Shown: positions 33,329-42,405, numbered from the stretch's first letter. The stretch: 64,000 nucleotides of DNA from Streptomyces griseicoloratus (GCF_014534645.1 NZ_JACVQF010000189.1:1-64000), one strand, 5' to 3'. Notes: generated by a model not told the origin, from the sequence alone. Translations and numbers: made by a program.

Positions 33329-33799
33329 CTACGGCCGGTCGTGGCCCGAACCGCGCTGGGCGACCAGCGCGTCGCGGATCTCCTTGAGCACCTCCAGCTC
33401 GCTCACCTCGACGACCTCCTGCGTGCCCTCCTTGGCCTTGCGGCGTGCTTCCTGCCGGGCCAGGTACTTCGACATGGGCAGGACCATCAGGAAGTAGACG
33501 ACGGCCGCGGTGATCAGGAACGTGAGCGTCGCCCCGAGCACCGAGCCCCACAGGATCCGGACACCCGTGGCGCTGTCGCCGGTGCCGGTGCACGGGCCCT
33601 TGAGGCAGGAGCTGTAGCTGTCCAGGCTCTGGGTGCCGAAGGCGCCGACCAGCGGGTTGATGACGCCCTTCACCACCGAGTTGACGATGTTGGTGAAGGC
33701 GGCACCGATGACCACCGCCACCGCCAGGTCGACGACGTTCCCGCGCATCAGGAAGGCCTTGAAGCCCTGCCAGACGCCCGGCTCCTTCTTCTCGCTCAC
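33329..33799 (-). CDS. mscL: large-conductance mechanosensitive channel
   Basis: This 156-residue channel begins with WQGFKAFLMRGNVVDLAVAVVIGAAFTNIVNSVVKGVINPLVGAFG, the typical first helix and pore region. A periplasmic loop, a second membrane segment (about 85-105) and a charged cytoplasmic helix follow. It opens under membrane tension to release solutes on osmotic downshock. The C-terminus is slightly longer than that of E. coli MscL. Confidence 0.95.
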   Translation of the reverse strand: MSEKKEPGVWQGFKAFLMRGNVVDLAVAVVIGAAFTNIVNSVVKGVINPLVGAFGTQSLDSYSSCLKGPCTGTGDSATGVRILWGSVLGATLTFLITAAVVYFLMVLPMSKYLARQEARRKAKEGTQEVVEVSELEVLKEIRDALVAQRGSGHDRP

Positions 33800-33871
33800 C
33801 TCGGGGCCACTCCTCGCATGAACAGGTTATGGAACAAAACGCTCCGCAACCTACGTCAGCGTTGGGCCACC

Positions 33872-33908
33872 CTGTCCAATTCGGTCCCTCGATCGAGGGA
33901 CTTGACAG
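33872..33908 (-). terminator. hairpin with 18-bp perfect palindrome core, downstream of the SAF gene
   Basis: GTCCCTCGATCGAGGGAC (33884-33901) is a perfect palindrome, and CTGTC/GACAG outside it extends the stem. It begins three bases beyond the stop of the minus-strand SAF gene and upstream of mscL. It could also be a protein-binding site because the core has no loop. Confidence 0.65.
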
Positions 33909-33910
33909 GC

Positions 33911-34681
33911 TCAGCACAGCGTCACCGCCAACTGTGCCGTCGTACCGGCGCCGACCAGCCGGGGCGCGGTGGCGCGCGGCACCGAGAGCACGACCAGCGC
34001 CCCGCTCCCACCGGTCGACTCCGGGACCTCCGGCACCTCCGTCACCCGTACACCGCGCGCGACCACGGAGGTGCCGCCGCCCGTGGCGCCGTCCCGGGCG
34101 GCGATGACGTCGACCCGGTCGCCGGGGCTGAGCAGCCGCACCGTGGCCGCGTCGGCGATCCGGACCGGCGCCGCCACCAGTTCCGCGGGGTGCCGCTCGC
34201 GCACCCGGTCGGTCGCGGTCGCCGGATGCCCACGTGCCCGCTGGGCGTCCTGTGCGCCGGCGCCGGGGTGGGGGCCGGCCGCCACCAGCGCCGCCGCGGT
34301 GACGGCGAGCCCGGCGGCCACGGCCCGCCGCCGGTGCCGGACGAGCCGCCGCAGCCGGTGACATCCGCCGCCCACCCGCACGGGCGCGAAGTGCGGCACC
34401 TCGCACGTGGGCGGAGCGTCGGTGCCGGGCGGACGAGGGGAGAGGGCGGACAGGGCGGACAGGGCGGAGGACGGGGAGTACGACGGAATCGGGGAAAGCG
34501 ACCAGGACGGGGACGAGGACGGGGAGGGGGAAGGAGAGGACGAGGACGGGGACGGGGACGGGGAGGGGGAAGGAGCGGACGGGGACGAGGGAAGGAAGGA
34601 CACGGCGATCACCACCTGCTGCGACGAGAGTCCGGCCCACCCGGACCGGCTGGCGATCTCCACGATGCGGCCTCGCGCCAC
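33911..34681 (-). CDS. SAF-domain protein (CpaB-like) with Ser/Pro repeat N-terminus
   Basis: At 256 residues, about residues 28-75 form a Ser/Pro low-complexity stretch. A membrane segment (AVAAGLAVTAAALVAAG, about 118-135) and a C-terminal SAF/RcpC-like domain with PVRIADAATVRLLSPGDRVDVIAARD follow. This resembles the pilus-assembly protein CpaB/RcpC, but no pilus genes adjoin it. The start is uncertain: GTG 34681 is the longest, and later GTGs are possible. Confidence 0.75.
   Translation of the reverse strand: MARGRIVEIASRSGWAGLSSQQVVIAVSFLPSSPSAPSPSPSPSPSSSSPSPSPSSSPSWSLSPIPSYSPSSALSALSALSPRPPGTDAPPTCEVPHFAPVRVGGGCHRLRRLVRHRRRAVAAGLAVTAAALVAAGPHPGAGAQDAQRARGHPATATDRVRERHPAELVAAPVRIADAATVRLLSPGDRVDVIAARDGATGGGTSVVARGVRVTEVPEVPESTGGSGALVVLSVPRATAPRLVGAGTTAQLAVTLC
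34505..34590. repeat. GGACGGGG-type short tandem repeat within the SAF gene
   Basis: Six-base units (GGACGG, GGACGA, GGAGGG) repeat with drift and code the Ser/Pro stretch on the minus strand. Length changes by six bases would keep the frame. Confidence 0.7.
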
Positions 34682-34768
34682 CGCCCGCCGGAGCCCGTGT
34701 GCTACCGACGGGTTGTGGACAACTCCCTCACCCGAACGAGAGATTCCCCGCCCGCCACGGCCGCGCGA

Positions 34769-35611
34769 TCACGGCAGCGCGATCCCCGGATCCATGCCGC
34801 CCAGCGCCGTCGCGCACGGGCAGTCCCGCTCCCCGGTCGCCGGCAGCGCGGCCACCGCGTCGAACAGCACGCCCCGCAGCCGGTCCACGTTCGCGGCGAA
34901 CACCCGCAGCACCTCCTCGTGCGAGACGCCCTCGCCGCTCTCCGCGCCGGCGTCGAGGTCGGTGACGAGGGTCAGCGACGTGTAGCAGAGCTCCAGCTCA
35001 CGGGCGAGTGCCGCCTCCGGATGCCCGGTCATGCCCACCACCGACCAGCCCTGCGCCCGGTGCCACAGCGACTCGGCGCGGGTCGAGAAGCGCGGCCCCT
35101 CGACCACGACCAGGGTGCCGCCGTCCACCGGCTCCCAGTCCTGGCCCCGAGCCGCCTTCAGCGCGGCGGCCCGGCCGGCCGGGCAGTAGGGGTCGGCCAG
35201 CGACACGTGCACCACGTTCGGCATGGTGCCGTCGGGCAGCGGCAGCCCGTCGAAGTACGTCTGCGCGCGGGACTTGGTCCGGTCGACGAACTGGTCCGGC
35301 ACCAGCAGCGTGCCCGGCCCGTACTCGGGCTGCAGGCCGCCGACCGCGCAGGGGCCGAGGACCTGGCGCACGCCGGCCGACCTGAGCGCCCACAGGTTGG
35401 CCCGGTAGTTGATCCGGTGCGGCGGCAGGTGGTGGCCGCGGCCGTGCCGGGGGAGGAAGGCAACCCGCCGGCCGGCGACCTCACCGAGGAAGAGGGAGTC
35501 GCTGGGCGGCCCGTAGGGCGTGTCCACCTGGACCTCGGTCACGTCGTCGAGGAACGAGTAGAAACCGGAGCCGCCGATCACGCCGATCTCGGCGTTCACC
35601 TTGTTCGCCAT
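34769..35611 (-). CDS. S-methyl-5'-thioadenosine phosphorylase
   Basis: The 280-residue purine nucleoside phosphorylase-family enzyme has the family start IGVIGGSGFYSF, a phosphate-binding FLPRHGRGH near residue 55, YRANLWALRSAGV, and the MTAP/PNP motif VVGMTGHPEAALARELELCY with the catalytic region near 195. It cleaves methylthioadenosine to adenine and methylthioribose 1-phosphate for methionine salvage. Its 5' end follows a strong hairpin after fmdB. Confidence 0.92.
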   Translation of the reverse strand: MANKVNAEIGVIGGSGFYSFLDDVTEVQVDTPYGPPSDSLFLGEVAGRRVAFLPRHGRGHHLPPHRINYRANLWALRSAGVRQVLGPCAVGGLQPEYGPGTLLVPDQFVDRTKSRAQTYFDGLPLPDGTMPNVVHVSLADPYCPAGRAAALKAARGQDWEPVDGGTLVVVEGPRFSTRAESLWHRAQGWSVVGMTGHPEAALARELELCYTSLTLVTDLDAGAESGEGVSHEEVLRVFAANVDRLRGVLFDAVAALPATGERDCPCATALGGMDPGIALP

Positions 35612-35653
35612 GCCCGAAACCCTAGCTCCCGGGGCGAACCCGTGTACGCCGAA

Positions 35654-35681
35654 GACCCTGTCGTCCGGCGACGACAGGGTC
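35654..35681 (-). terminator. hairpin between fmdB and the MTA phosphorylase gene
   Basis: GACCCTGTCGTC and GACGACAGGGTC form a perfect 12-bp stem with a CGGC loop. It lies 36 bases beyond the FmdB stop on the minus strand and should end its transcript. Confidence 0.8.
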
Positions 35682-35716
35682 CCGTGGGACCGGCCGGGTC
35701 CCTGAAGCGAAGAGGG

Positions 35717-36022
35717 TTACGCGGCGGTGCTGCTGCTGGTGGTGGAGCCGGCGGAGCCGGAGCCCGACGACGAACCCGAGTCCGAGGAGGACGTCGACGA
35801 GGACGAGGACTTCGACGACGAGGCCGGCGAGCTGCTGGACGAGGCGCCGCGGCTGTCGTTGCGGTAGAAGCCGGAGCCCTTGAAGACAATGCCGACGGCC
35901 GAGAACACCTTCTTCAGGCGGCCCTTGCAGTTCGGGCACTCGGTCAGGGCGTCGTCGGTGAACTTCTGCACCGCCTCGAGGCCCTCGCCGCACTCGGTGC
36001 ACTGGTACTGATAGGTCGGCAC
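35717..36022 (-). CDS. FmdB-family zinc-ribbon protein
   Basis: The 101-residue protein has an N-terminal zinc ribbon with two CxxC pairs (YQCTECGEG and TECPNCKG, about residues 7-40) and a short KVFSAVGIVFKGSGFYRND block typical of FmdB. The last 45 residues are almost wholly Ser, Gly and Thr. GTG 36022 has an excellent AGGAGGAA ribosome site. FmdB proteins are small regulators, sometimes of amide catabolism; the role here is unknown. The Ser tail is longer than usual. Confidence 0.88.
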   Translation of the reverse strand: MPTYQYQCTECGEGLEAVQKFTDDALTECPNCKGRLKKVFSAVGIVFKGSGFYRNDSRGASSSSSPASSSKSSSSSTSSSDSGSSSGSGSAGSTTSSSTAA

Positions 36023-36089
36023 TGTGTTCCTCCTGGCACTCTCACTCAATGAGTGCTAACGACGGTCCATACTGACGTATTCCGAGGGA

Positions 36090-37445
36090 TCAGTCCACTG
36101 CGGCGGGGGAGCGGTGACCGACGCCACGCGCGACGGTACGGCCGCCGGGCCGCGCCGCGAGCCGCGACCGCAGCGCCACCAGGACCGCCAGCGCCAGCAC
36201 CGTGCCGCCCATCGGCACCAGGAACCCGGCGCCGTCCCGGAACCGGTCCTCCAGTTGTCCGGCGACCGTGACGGCGGCCGCCTGGCCCAGGGCGACGGCG
36301 CCGGTCAGCCAGGTGAACGCCTCGGTTCGGGCGCGGGCGGGGACCAGGTCATCGACCAGGGTGTAGCCGGTGACCAGGGCCGGGGCGATGCACATGCCGA
36401 CGAGCAGGCCGAGGCCGGCCAGGACGAGCACCGAGTGCGCGGCCCACAGGCCGGAGGCGGTCAGCGCGAGGGCGGTGTAGCCGACGAGGAGACGCTGCTG
36501 CGGGGCGGCCTTCCAGGCGATGGCACCGCAGGCGAGGCCGGAGAGCATGTTGCCCGCGGCGAAGACGCCGTACAGGACGCCGTTCAGGCCGGGCTCGCCG
36601 ATCGACTCGGTGAACGCGGCCAGCGAGACCTGCATGCCGCCGAAGACGGAGCCGATGCCCAGGAAGGTCACGATCAGCACGCGCACCCCGGGGACGCGCA
36701 GGGCCGAGACGTGCTCCACGCGCGCGTGGTCGCCGTCGGCGCCGCCGACCCGCGGCTGCGTGCTCTTCTGCGCGGCGAACAGCAGACCACCGACCAGCGT
36801 CAGGGCGGCCTCGGTGACCAGGCCGGCGGCCGGGTCCACGGCCGTGCACAGGGCGGTGGCGACCAGCGGGCCGAGGACGAAGGTCAGCTCGTCCGTGACG
36901 GACTCGAAGGCCGCGGCCGTGCTCATCAGGGGCGAGCCCTTGAGCTTCACGCCCCAGCGGGCCCGGACCATGGGACCGATCTGCGGCACCGAGGCACCCG
37001 TCGGCACGGCCGCCGCGAACAGCGCCCACAGGGGAGCGCCGGCGAGCGCCAGGGCCGTCAGGGTCAGGCCCGACAGGGCGTGCACGAGCACGCCGGGCAG
37101 CAGGACGGCCCGCTGCCCGTAGCGGTCGGCGAGCCGGCCGCTGTAGGGGGCGAACAGGGCCATGGAGACGCCGGTGACGGCCGCGGCGGCGCCCGCGGCA
37201 CCGTAGGAGCCGGTGGTGTGCTGCACCAGCAGCACGATGGAGATCGTCAGCATGGCGAACGGCTGGCGTGCCGCGAAGCCGGGCAGCAGGAACGTCCAGG
37301 CGCCGCGGGTGCGCAGCAGCTGTCCGTATCCGGGGCGGGAGGAGGCGGGCGCGGTGTGCTGCCGCTCCTCCGGCGCGTTCGCCGACCCTTCCGGCGTGTT
37401 CGCCGGCTCCTTCGGCTTCTTCGACGGGGTGACCGTGGATGCCAC
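36090..37445 (-). CDS. MFS transporter
   Basis: This 451-residue protein has 12 predicted membrane segments after a hydrophilic N-terminus of about 40 residues containing short repeats (the NTPEGSANAPEE type). The segment 2-3 loop YSGRLADRYGQRAVLL is the MFS motif A, and the later half shows the SLAAFTESIGEPGLNGVLYGVFAAGN pattern of the sugar-efflux or drug:H+ type. It probably exports small molecules. It is alone on its strand between fmdB and the antiporter. Confidence 0.88.
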   Translation of the reverse strand: MASTVTPSKKPKEPANTPEGSANAPEERQHTAPASSRPGYGQLLRTRGAWTFLLPGFAARQPFAMLTISIVLLVQHTTGSYGAAGAAAAVTGVSMALFAPYSGRLADRYGQRAVLLPGVLVHALSGLTLTALALAGAPLWALFAAAVPTGASVPQIGPMVRARWGVKLKGSPLMSTAAAFESVTDELTFVLGPLVATALCTAVDPAAGLVTEAALTLVGGLLFAAQKSTQPRVGGADGDHARVEHVSALRVPGVRVLIVTFLGIGSVFGGMQVSLAAFTESIGEPGLNGVLYGVFAAGNMLSGLACGAIAWKAAPQQRLLVGYTALALTASGLWAAHSVLVLAGLGLLVGMCIAPALVTGYTLVDDLVPARARTEAFTWLTGAVALGQAAAVTVAGQLEDRFRDGAGFLVPMGGTVLALAVLVALRSRLAARPGGRTVARGVGHRSPAAVD

Positions 37446-37693
37446 GGCCCGTGCCTTTCTGCCGCCTGGTAGCGCCGACCCCTGTTGTGGCTGGTCACCG
37501 TGCGGGGAGCGCCGAGAGCTGTCCTCTTGCGCGGACTGCGGTAGATACCGGGGCCCGGTGCGGAAGGGGGCGTTCCGGCCGCCATACGGTCGCGCCAGCT
37601 CTGCGTCAGGCAGAGTTGGTTCGATCAGGTGACGCCTTCATCGTACAGGGATCAATGGGGCGTGCCCTGTGAAAGCGAGCACGCCCGCCGCGC

Positions 37694-39205
37694 TCACCTG
37701 CGAATGCCGTTCCCGTTGCCGGTGGTCCCCAGCCAGCCGGCGAGCTTGCCGCCGCGGCCGACCGCGCGCAGCCGCGCCTCGGCGGCGTCGCGCACGGGAT
37801 CCGTGGCGACCACGAGGAGCTCGTCGCCGCGCCGCAGTCCCGTCGTCGGCAGGGGGACGAACGACTTCCCCTCGCGGACGACCAGCGTGACGGCGGCCCC
37901 GGCCGGCAGCCGCAGCTCGCTGATCTCGACGCCGTGCATCCGCGACCCCTCGGGGATCGTGACGGACAGCAGATGGCCGCGCAGCCGCTCCAGGGGCGCC
38001 GACTCGATCCCGAGGTCGGCGGCCTCGTCGCTCTTGCCCAGGCGCAGCTTGCGGGCGAGCCAGGGCAGGGTCGGCCCCTGGACCAGGGTGTAGATGCAGA
38101 CGAGGACGAAGACGATGTTGAAGATACGGCGGCTGCCCGCGACGCCCTCGACCATGGGGATGGTCGCCAGGATGATGGGCACGGCGCCGCGCAGTCCCGC
38201 CCAGGACATCAGGGTCTGCTCCTGCCACGGCACCCGGAACGGGACCAGGCACAGCACGACGCTCAGCGGACGGGCGACCATGGTGAGCACCAGTCCGATC
38301 AGGAGGGCGGGCACGATGTCGTCGCCCAGTTCGTGCGGGGTGACCAGCAGGCCGAGCAGCACGAACATGCCGATCTGGGCGAGCCAGCCGAGCCCGTCGG
38401 CGAAACCGCGCGTCGCGGGCCAGTGCGGCAGCCTGGCGTTGCCCATGACCATCGAGGCGAGGTAGACGGCGAGGAAGCCGCTGCCGTGGGCGAGGGCGCC
38501 GGCCGCGTAGGCGGAGACGGCGATCGCCATGACGGCGATCGGGTAGAGGCCGGAGGCCGGCAGCGCCACGTGCCTGAGCCCCCACGAGCCCAGCCAGCCC
38601 ACCGCGAGGCCGATGGCCGCGCCGATGGCCAGCTCCAGGGCGATCTCGCCCAGCAGCACGTACCAGTGCTCCATCGGGCCGGCCGTGGAGAAGGCGACCA
38701 CGAGGATGACCACCGGGGCGTCGTTGAAGCCGGACTCGGCTTCCAGCGTGCCCGTTATGCGCGAGGGCAGGGGGATCCTGCGCAGCACCGAGAAGACCGC
38801 CGCCGCGTCCGTGGAGGACACCACCGCGCCGACGATCAGCGCCTGCCGCCACTCCAGCCCGGTCAGGTAGTGCGCGCCCGCCGCCGTCACCCCGACGCTC
38901 ACCGCGACCCCGGCCAGCGCGAGTGCCGAGGCGGCCGGCAGGGCCGGTTTGATCTCCTTCCACTTCGTGCCCAGACCGCCTTCGGCCAGGATCACGACCA
39001 GGGCGCCGTACCCGATGACCTGGACCAGTTCGGCGTCGTCGAACTGGATGTCGCCGATGCCGTCCTGGCCCATGGCGATGCCGATGGCCAGGTAGACGAG
39101 CAGGCTGGGGAGCCCGCTGCGCGAGGAGATCCGGACCGCCGCGACGGCGATGAGCAGGACGAGCGAGCAGACGAGCAGGAGCTGGTTGAGGTGGTGGACA
39201 GTCAG
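37694..39205 (-). CDS. potassium/proton antiporter, CPA1 type with RCK-C domain
   Basis: At 503 residues from CTG 39205, the protein has about 12-13 membrane segments. The antiporter stretches are GALVVILAEGGLGTKWKEI near residue 70, STDAAAVFSVLRR near 130, and WAGLRGAVPIILATIP near 330. A C-terminal TrkA_C/RCK domain (about 400-480, GVEISELRLPAGAAVTLVVREG) resembles CvrA/NhaP2. CTG has GGAAGGGAA six bases upstream, and sequence before it is not family-like; upstream ATG 39271 or GTG codons lack a ribosome site. It exports K+ or Na+ in exchange for protons. Confidence 0.88.
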   Translation of the reverse strand: MTVHHLNQLLLVCSLVLLIAVAAVRISSRSGLPSLLVYLAIGIAMGQDGIGDIQFDDAELVQVIGYGALVVILAEGGLGTKWKEIKPALPAASALALAGVAVSVGVTAAGAHYLTGLEWRQALIVGAVVSSTDAAAVFSVLRRIPLPSRITGTLEAESGFNDAPVVILVVAFSTAGPMEHWYVLLGEIALELAIGAAIGLAVGWLGSWGLRHVALPASGLYPIAVMAIAVSAYAAGALAHGSGFLAVYLASMVMGNARLPHWPATRGFADGLGWLAQIGMFVLLGLLVTPHELGDDIVPALLIGLVLTMVARPLSVVLCLVPFRVPWQEQTLMSWAGLRGAVPIILATIPMVEGVAGSRRIFNIVFVLVCIYTLVQGPTLPWLARKLRLGKSDEAADLGIESAPLERLRGHLLSVTIPEGSRMHGVEISELRLPAGAAVTLVVREGKSFVPLPTTGLRRGDELLVVATDPVRDAAEARLRAVGRGGKLAGWLGTTGNGNGIRR

Positions 39206-39481
39206 CGGCCGTTCCCTTCCCTGGCGCACAGCGCGCACAGCGCCCACGCGCGGCGCACATCCATGGCACACGAGGCCGCGGACCCCGCGGCCAACTACTT
39301 CGTTACCTTACCTAACTCTTGACGATTTCTTGACGCTCGGCTTGGCAAGATCGAACGCCCGTGCTCGCCGGTTCCCCGACTCCGCGTCAAGGGGCAGCGG
39401 GCCCTGCGCCTATGGTTGCTCCAGCGCTCAGTAGAAAGCACAGCCCGCCCTGCCGCTCGTGTTAGGACAGCAAGGACAGCG

Positions 39482-42295
39482 ATGCCGCCCACCAACACCG
39501 CCTCTTCGGGTCAGCAGCCCGGCAAGTCCGGCAGGAAAAAGGGGCGCAAAGCGCGCCTGATCGCCCTCGTGCTGGTACTGGCCGTCATCGGCGGCCTCGC
39601 CTACGGGGCGTACTGGTCGATCAGCACGGTCCGTGCCTCCTTCCCGCAGACCGAGGGGTCGATCACGCTGGAGGGCCTGTCGGGACCCGTCGACGTCAAG
39701 CGCGACGACTACGGCATCCCGCAGATCTACGCCTCCTCCGAGGAGGACCTGTTCATGGCGCAGGGCTACGTCCAGGCCCAGGACCGGTTCTACGAGATGG
39801 ACGTGCGCCGCCACATGACCTCCGGGCGCCTGTCGGAGATGTTCGGCAAGAGCCAGGTCGACAACGACGAGTTCCTGCGCACCCTGGGCTGGGACCGGGT
39901 GGCGAAGGAGGAGTACGACAAGAAGCTGTCGGCCTCCACGAAGAAGTACCTCCAGGCGTACGCCAAGGGGGTCAACGCCTACCTGGAGGGCAAGGACGGC
40001 GCGGACATCTCCCTGGAGTACGCCGCCCTCGGGTTCACCAACGACTACAAGCCGCAGGCGTGGACCCCGGTCGACTCCGTCGCCTGGCTGAAGGCGATGG
40101 CCTGGGACCTGCGCGGCAACATGCAGGACGAGGTCGACCGCGCCCTGATGACCAGCCGGCTCGGCCCCAAGCAGATCGCCGACCTGTACCCGGCGTACCC
40201 GTACAGCCGCAACGGGGCGATCGTCCAGGACGGCCAGTACGACGAGCTGACGCAGACGTTCGACGGCAGCGGGGCGTCCGGCACCGGCGAGGACTCCGGC
40301 ACGGGCACCGGTACCGGCACGGGCACCGGCACCGGTACCGGCACGGGCCTCGGTACGGGAGCGGGCACCGGCACAGGAACGGGCACGGGCGCCGGCCTGC
40401 AGAGTCAACTGTCCGCCCTCCAGAACGTCCTGGACGACCTGCCCACCGCCGTCGGTGTGAACGGCAACGGCATCGGCTCCAACTCCTGGGTCGTCTCCGG
40501 CGAGCACACCATCACCGGCAAGCCGCTGCTCGCCAACGACCCGCACCTGTCGCCGTCGCTGCCCTCCGTCTGGTACCAGATGGGCCTGCACTGCCGCACG
40601 GTCTCCGCCAAGTGCCAGTACGACGTCTCCGGCTACACCTTCGCGGGCATGCCCGGCGTGGTCATCGGCCACAACCAGGACATCGCCTGGGGCCTGACCA
40701 ACTCCGGCGTCGACGTCACCGACCTGTACCTGGAGAAGATCACCGGCGACGGCTACCAGTACGACGGCAAGGTGGTCCCCTTCAAGACGCGCGAGGAGAC
40801 CATCAAGGTCGCCGGCGGAGCGCCCAAGAAGATCGTCGTCCGCGAGACCAACAACGGCCCCCTGCTGTCCGACCGCGACGACGAGCTCGTGAAGGTCGGG
40901 CGGAAGGCCACCGTCGACACCGCGGCACCCGACCGCGGCGACGGCTACGGCGTCGCCCTGCGCTGGACCGCGCTGGAGGCGGGCACCACGATGGACGCCG
41001 TCTTCGCGATGGACCGGGCGAAGAACTGGGAGGACTTCCGCGAGGCCGCCGCCCTGTTCGACGTGCCCTCGCAGAACCTGGTCTACGCCGACACCGACGA
41101 CCACATCGGCTACACGCTGCCCGGAAAGATCCCGGTGCGCGCGGAGAAGCACGACGGTTCCGTCCCCGCGCCGGGCTGGGACCCCGACTACCGCTGGACC
41201 GGCGAGTACATCGACCAGGACGAGCTGCCGTACGAGTACGACCCCGACCGCGGCTACATCGTGACCGCCAACCAGGCCGTGATAGACGGGGAGAAGTACC
41301 CGTACACGCTGACCACGGACTGGGGTTACGGCACCCGCAGCCAGCGCATCACCTCCCTGATCGAGCAGAAGATCAAGGACGGCGGCAAGATCTCCACCGA
41401 CGACATGCGCCAGATGCAGCTGGACAACAGCAGCGAGATCGCCAAGCTGCTCGTGCCCCAGCTGCTGAAGATCGACGTCGAGGACAAGGACGTCCGCCAG
41501 GCGCAGAAGCTTCTGGAGGGCTGGGACTACACCCAGGACGCCGACTCGGCGGCGGCCGCCTACTTCAACGCCGTCTGGCGCAACATCCTCAAGCTCGCCT
41601 TCGGCAACAAGCTGCCCAAGGAGCTGCGGGTCGAGGGCCAGTGCCTGTGGGTCGACCCGGTCAACACCACCGGGCCCGCGGACGAGACGAACAAGGTCCG
41701 CGAGTGCGGTCAGCGGGACGCCGACCAGGCGCAGCCGGACGGCGGCGACCGCTGGTTCGAGGTGGTCCGCAACCTCATGGACGACCCCGACAGCGACTGG
41801 TGGACGACGCCCAAGTCCGGCACCCGCAAGGGCGCCGACAACCGCGACGACCTGTTCAAGCGCGCCATGGTCGACGCCCGCTGGGAGCTGACCGCCAAGC
41901 TCGGCAAGGACATCGACACCTGGAACTGGGGCCGGCTGCACCGCCTGTTCCTGAACAACCAGACCCTCGGCACCGAGGGCCCGGGCTTCCTGAAGTACGC
42001 CCTCAACCGGGGCCCGTGGAAGCTCAGCGGCGGCGAGGCGGCGGTCAACGCCACCGGCTGGAACGCGGCCGGCGGCTACGAGGTGGTGTGGGTGCCGTCC
42101 ATGCGGATGGTGGTCAACCTCGGCGACCTCGACAAGTCGCGGTGGATCAACCTGTCCGGCGCCTCCGGGCACGCCTACAGCGCCCACTACACCGACCAGA
42201 CGGACAAGTGGGCCGAGGGCGAGCTGCTGCCGTGGTCGTTCTCGAAGAAGGCGGTCGACGACGGCACGACCGACACGCTGGTGCTCAAGCCCTGA
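39482..42295 (+). CDS. penicillin acylase family protein (S45, membrane-anchored)
   Basis: The 937-residue Ntn-hydrolase precursor starts with a basic N-terminus and one membrane segment (about 25-45). The alpha-chain region follows (VDVKRDDYGIPQIYA, then AQGYVQAQDRFYEMDVRR). A Gly-Thr repeat linker (about 264-306) comes before the self-cleavage site NGNGIG/SNSWVVSG, where Ser333 is the nucleophile. The beta chain has the typical NDPHLSPSLPSVWYQMGL. The family deacylates amides such as acyl-homoserine lactones or penicillin; the natural substrate is unknown. The GT linker lies in the spacer removed on maturation. Confidence 0.92.
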   Translation: MPPTNTASSGQQPGKSGRKKGRKARLIALVLVLAVIGGLAYGAYWSISTVRASFPQTEGSITLEGLSGPVDVKRDDYGIPQIYASSEEDLFMAQGYVQAQDRFYEMDVRRHMTSGRLSEMFGKSQVDNDEFLRTLGWDRVAKEEYDKKLSASTKKYLQAYAKGVNAYLEGKDGADISLEYAALGFTNDYKPQAWTPVDSVAWLKAMAWDLRGNMQDEVDRALMTSRLGPKQIADLYPAYPYSRNGAIVQDGQYDELTQTFDGSGASGTGEDSGTGTGTGTGTGTGTGTGLGTGAGTGTGTGTGAGLQSQLSALQNVLDDLPTAVGVNGNGIGSNSWVVSGEHTITGKPLLANDPHLSPSLPSVWYQMGLHCRTVSAKCQYDVSGYTFAGMPGVVIGHNQDIAWGLTNSGVDVTDLYLEKITGDGYQYDGKVVPFKTREETIKVAGGAPKKIVVRETNNGPLLSDRDDELVKVGRKATVDTAAPDRGDGYGVALRWTALEAGTTMDAVFAMDRAKNWEDFREAAALFDVPSQNLVYADTDDHIGYTLPGKIPVRAEKHDGSVPAPGWDPDYRWTGEYIDQDELPYEYDPDRGYIVTANQAVIDGEKYPYTLTTDWGYGTRSQRITSLIEQKIKDGGKISTDDMRQMQLDNSSEIAKLLVPQLLKIDVEDKDVRQAQKLLEGWDYTQDADSAAAAYFNAVWRNILKLAFGNKLPKELRVEGQCLWVDPVNTTGPADETNKVRECGQRDADQAQPDGGDRWFEVVRNLMDDPDSDWWTTPKSGTRKGADNRDDLFKRAMVDARWELTAKLGKDIDTWNWGRLHRLFLNNQTLGTEGPGFLKYALNRGPWKLSGGEAAVNATGWNAAGGYEVVWVPSMRMVVNLGDLDKSRWINLSGASGHAYSAHYTDQTDKWAEGELLPWSFSKKAVDDGTTDTLVLKP
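40298..40400 (+). repeat. GGCACC-type hexanucleotide minisatellite coding Gly-Thr
   Basis: Six-base units (GGCACC, GGTACC, GGCACG) run for about 100 bases with few departures, giving a Gly-Thr dipeptide array in the acylase spacer. The repeat is frame-safe and likely varies among strains. Confidence 0.85.
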
Positions 42296-42310
42296 GCACG
42301 CGCCCCTGAC

Positions 42311-42348
42311 GGAAACGGCCTCCACGCACGCGTGGAGGCCGTTTTTCC
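42311..42348 (+). terminator. intrinsic terminator of the acylase gene
   Basis: AAACGGCCTCCACG and CGTGGAGGCCGTTT form a perfect 14-bp stem with a four-base loop, and the stem ends in a T-run. It starts 16 bases after the acylase stop, and since A/T tracts flank both sides it works for both directions. Confidence 0.9.
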
Positions 42349-42352
42349 GTGT

Positions 42353-42395
42353 CCGGAGCGACCGGAGCGACCGGAGTGACCAGAGCGACCGGAGC
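42353..42395. repeat. 9-bp tandem repeat (GACCGGAGC type)
   Basis: About five units of GACCGGAGC with single-base changes lie between the acylase terminator and the cyclo-ligase stop. It is non-coding. Confidence 0.65.
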
Positions 42396-42405
42396 TTCTG
42401 GGCGG

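Noticed and set aside
30504-33497. 997-codon plus-strand open frame
   Set aside because: It lies antisense to the P1 peptidase and LtrA genes and reads as Arg/His/Pro-rich nonsense.
39319-39351. Vegetative promoter before the acylase gene (two TTGACG boxes)
   Set aside because: No -10 element lies at an acceptable spacing from either box.
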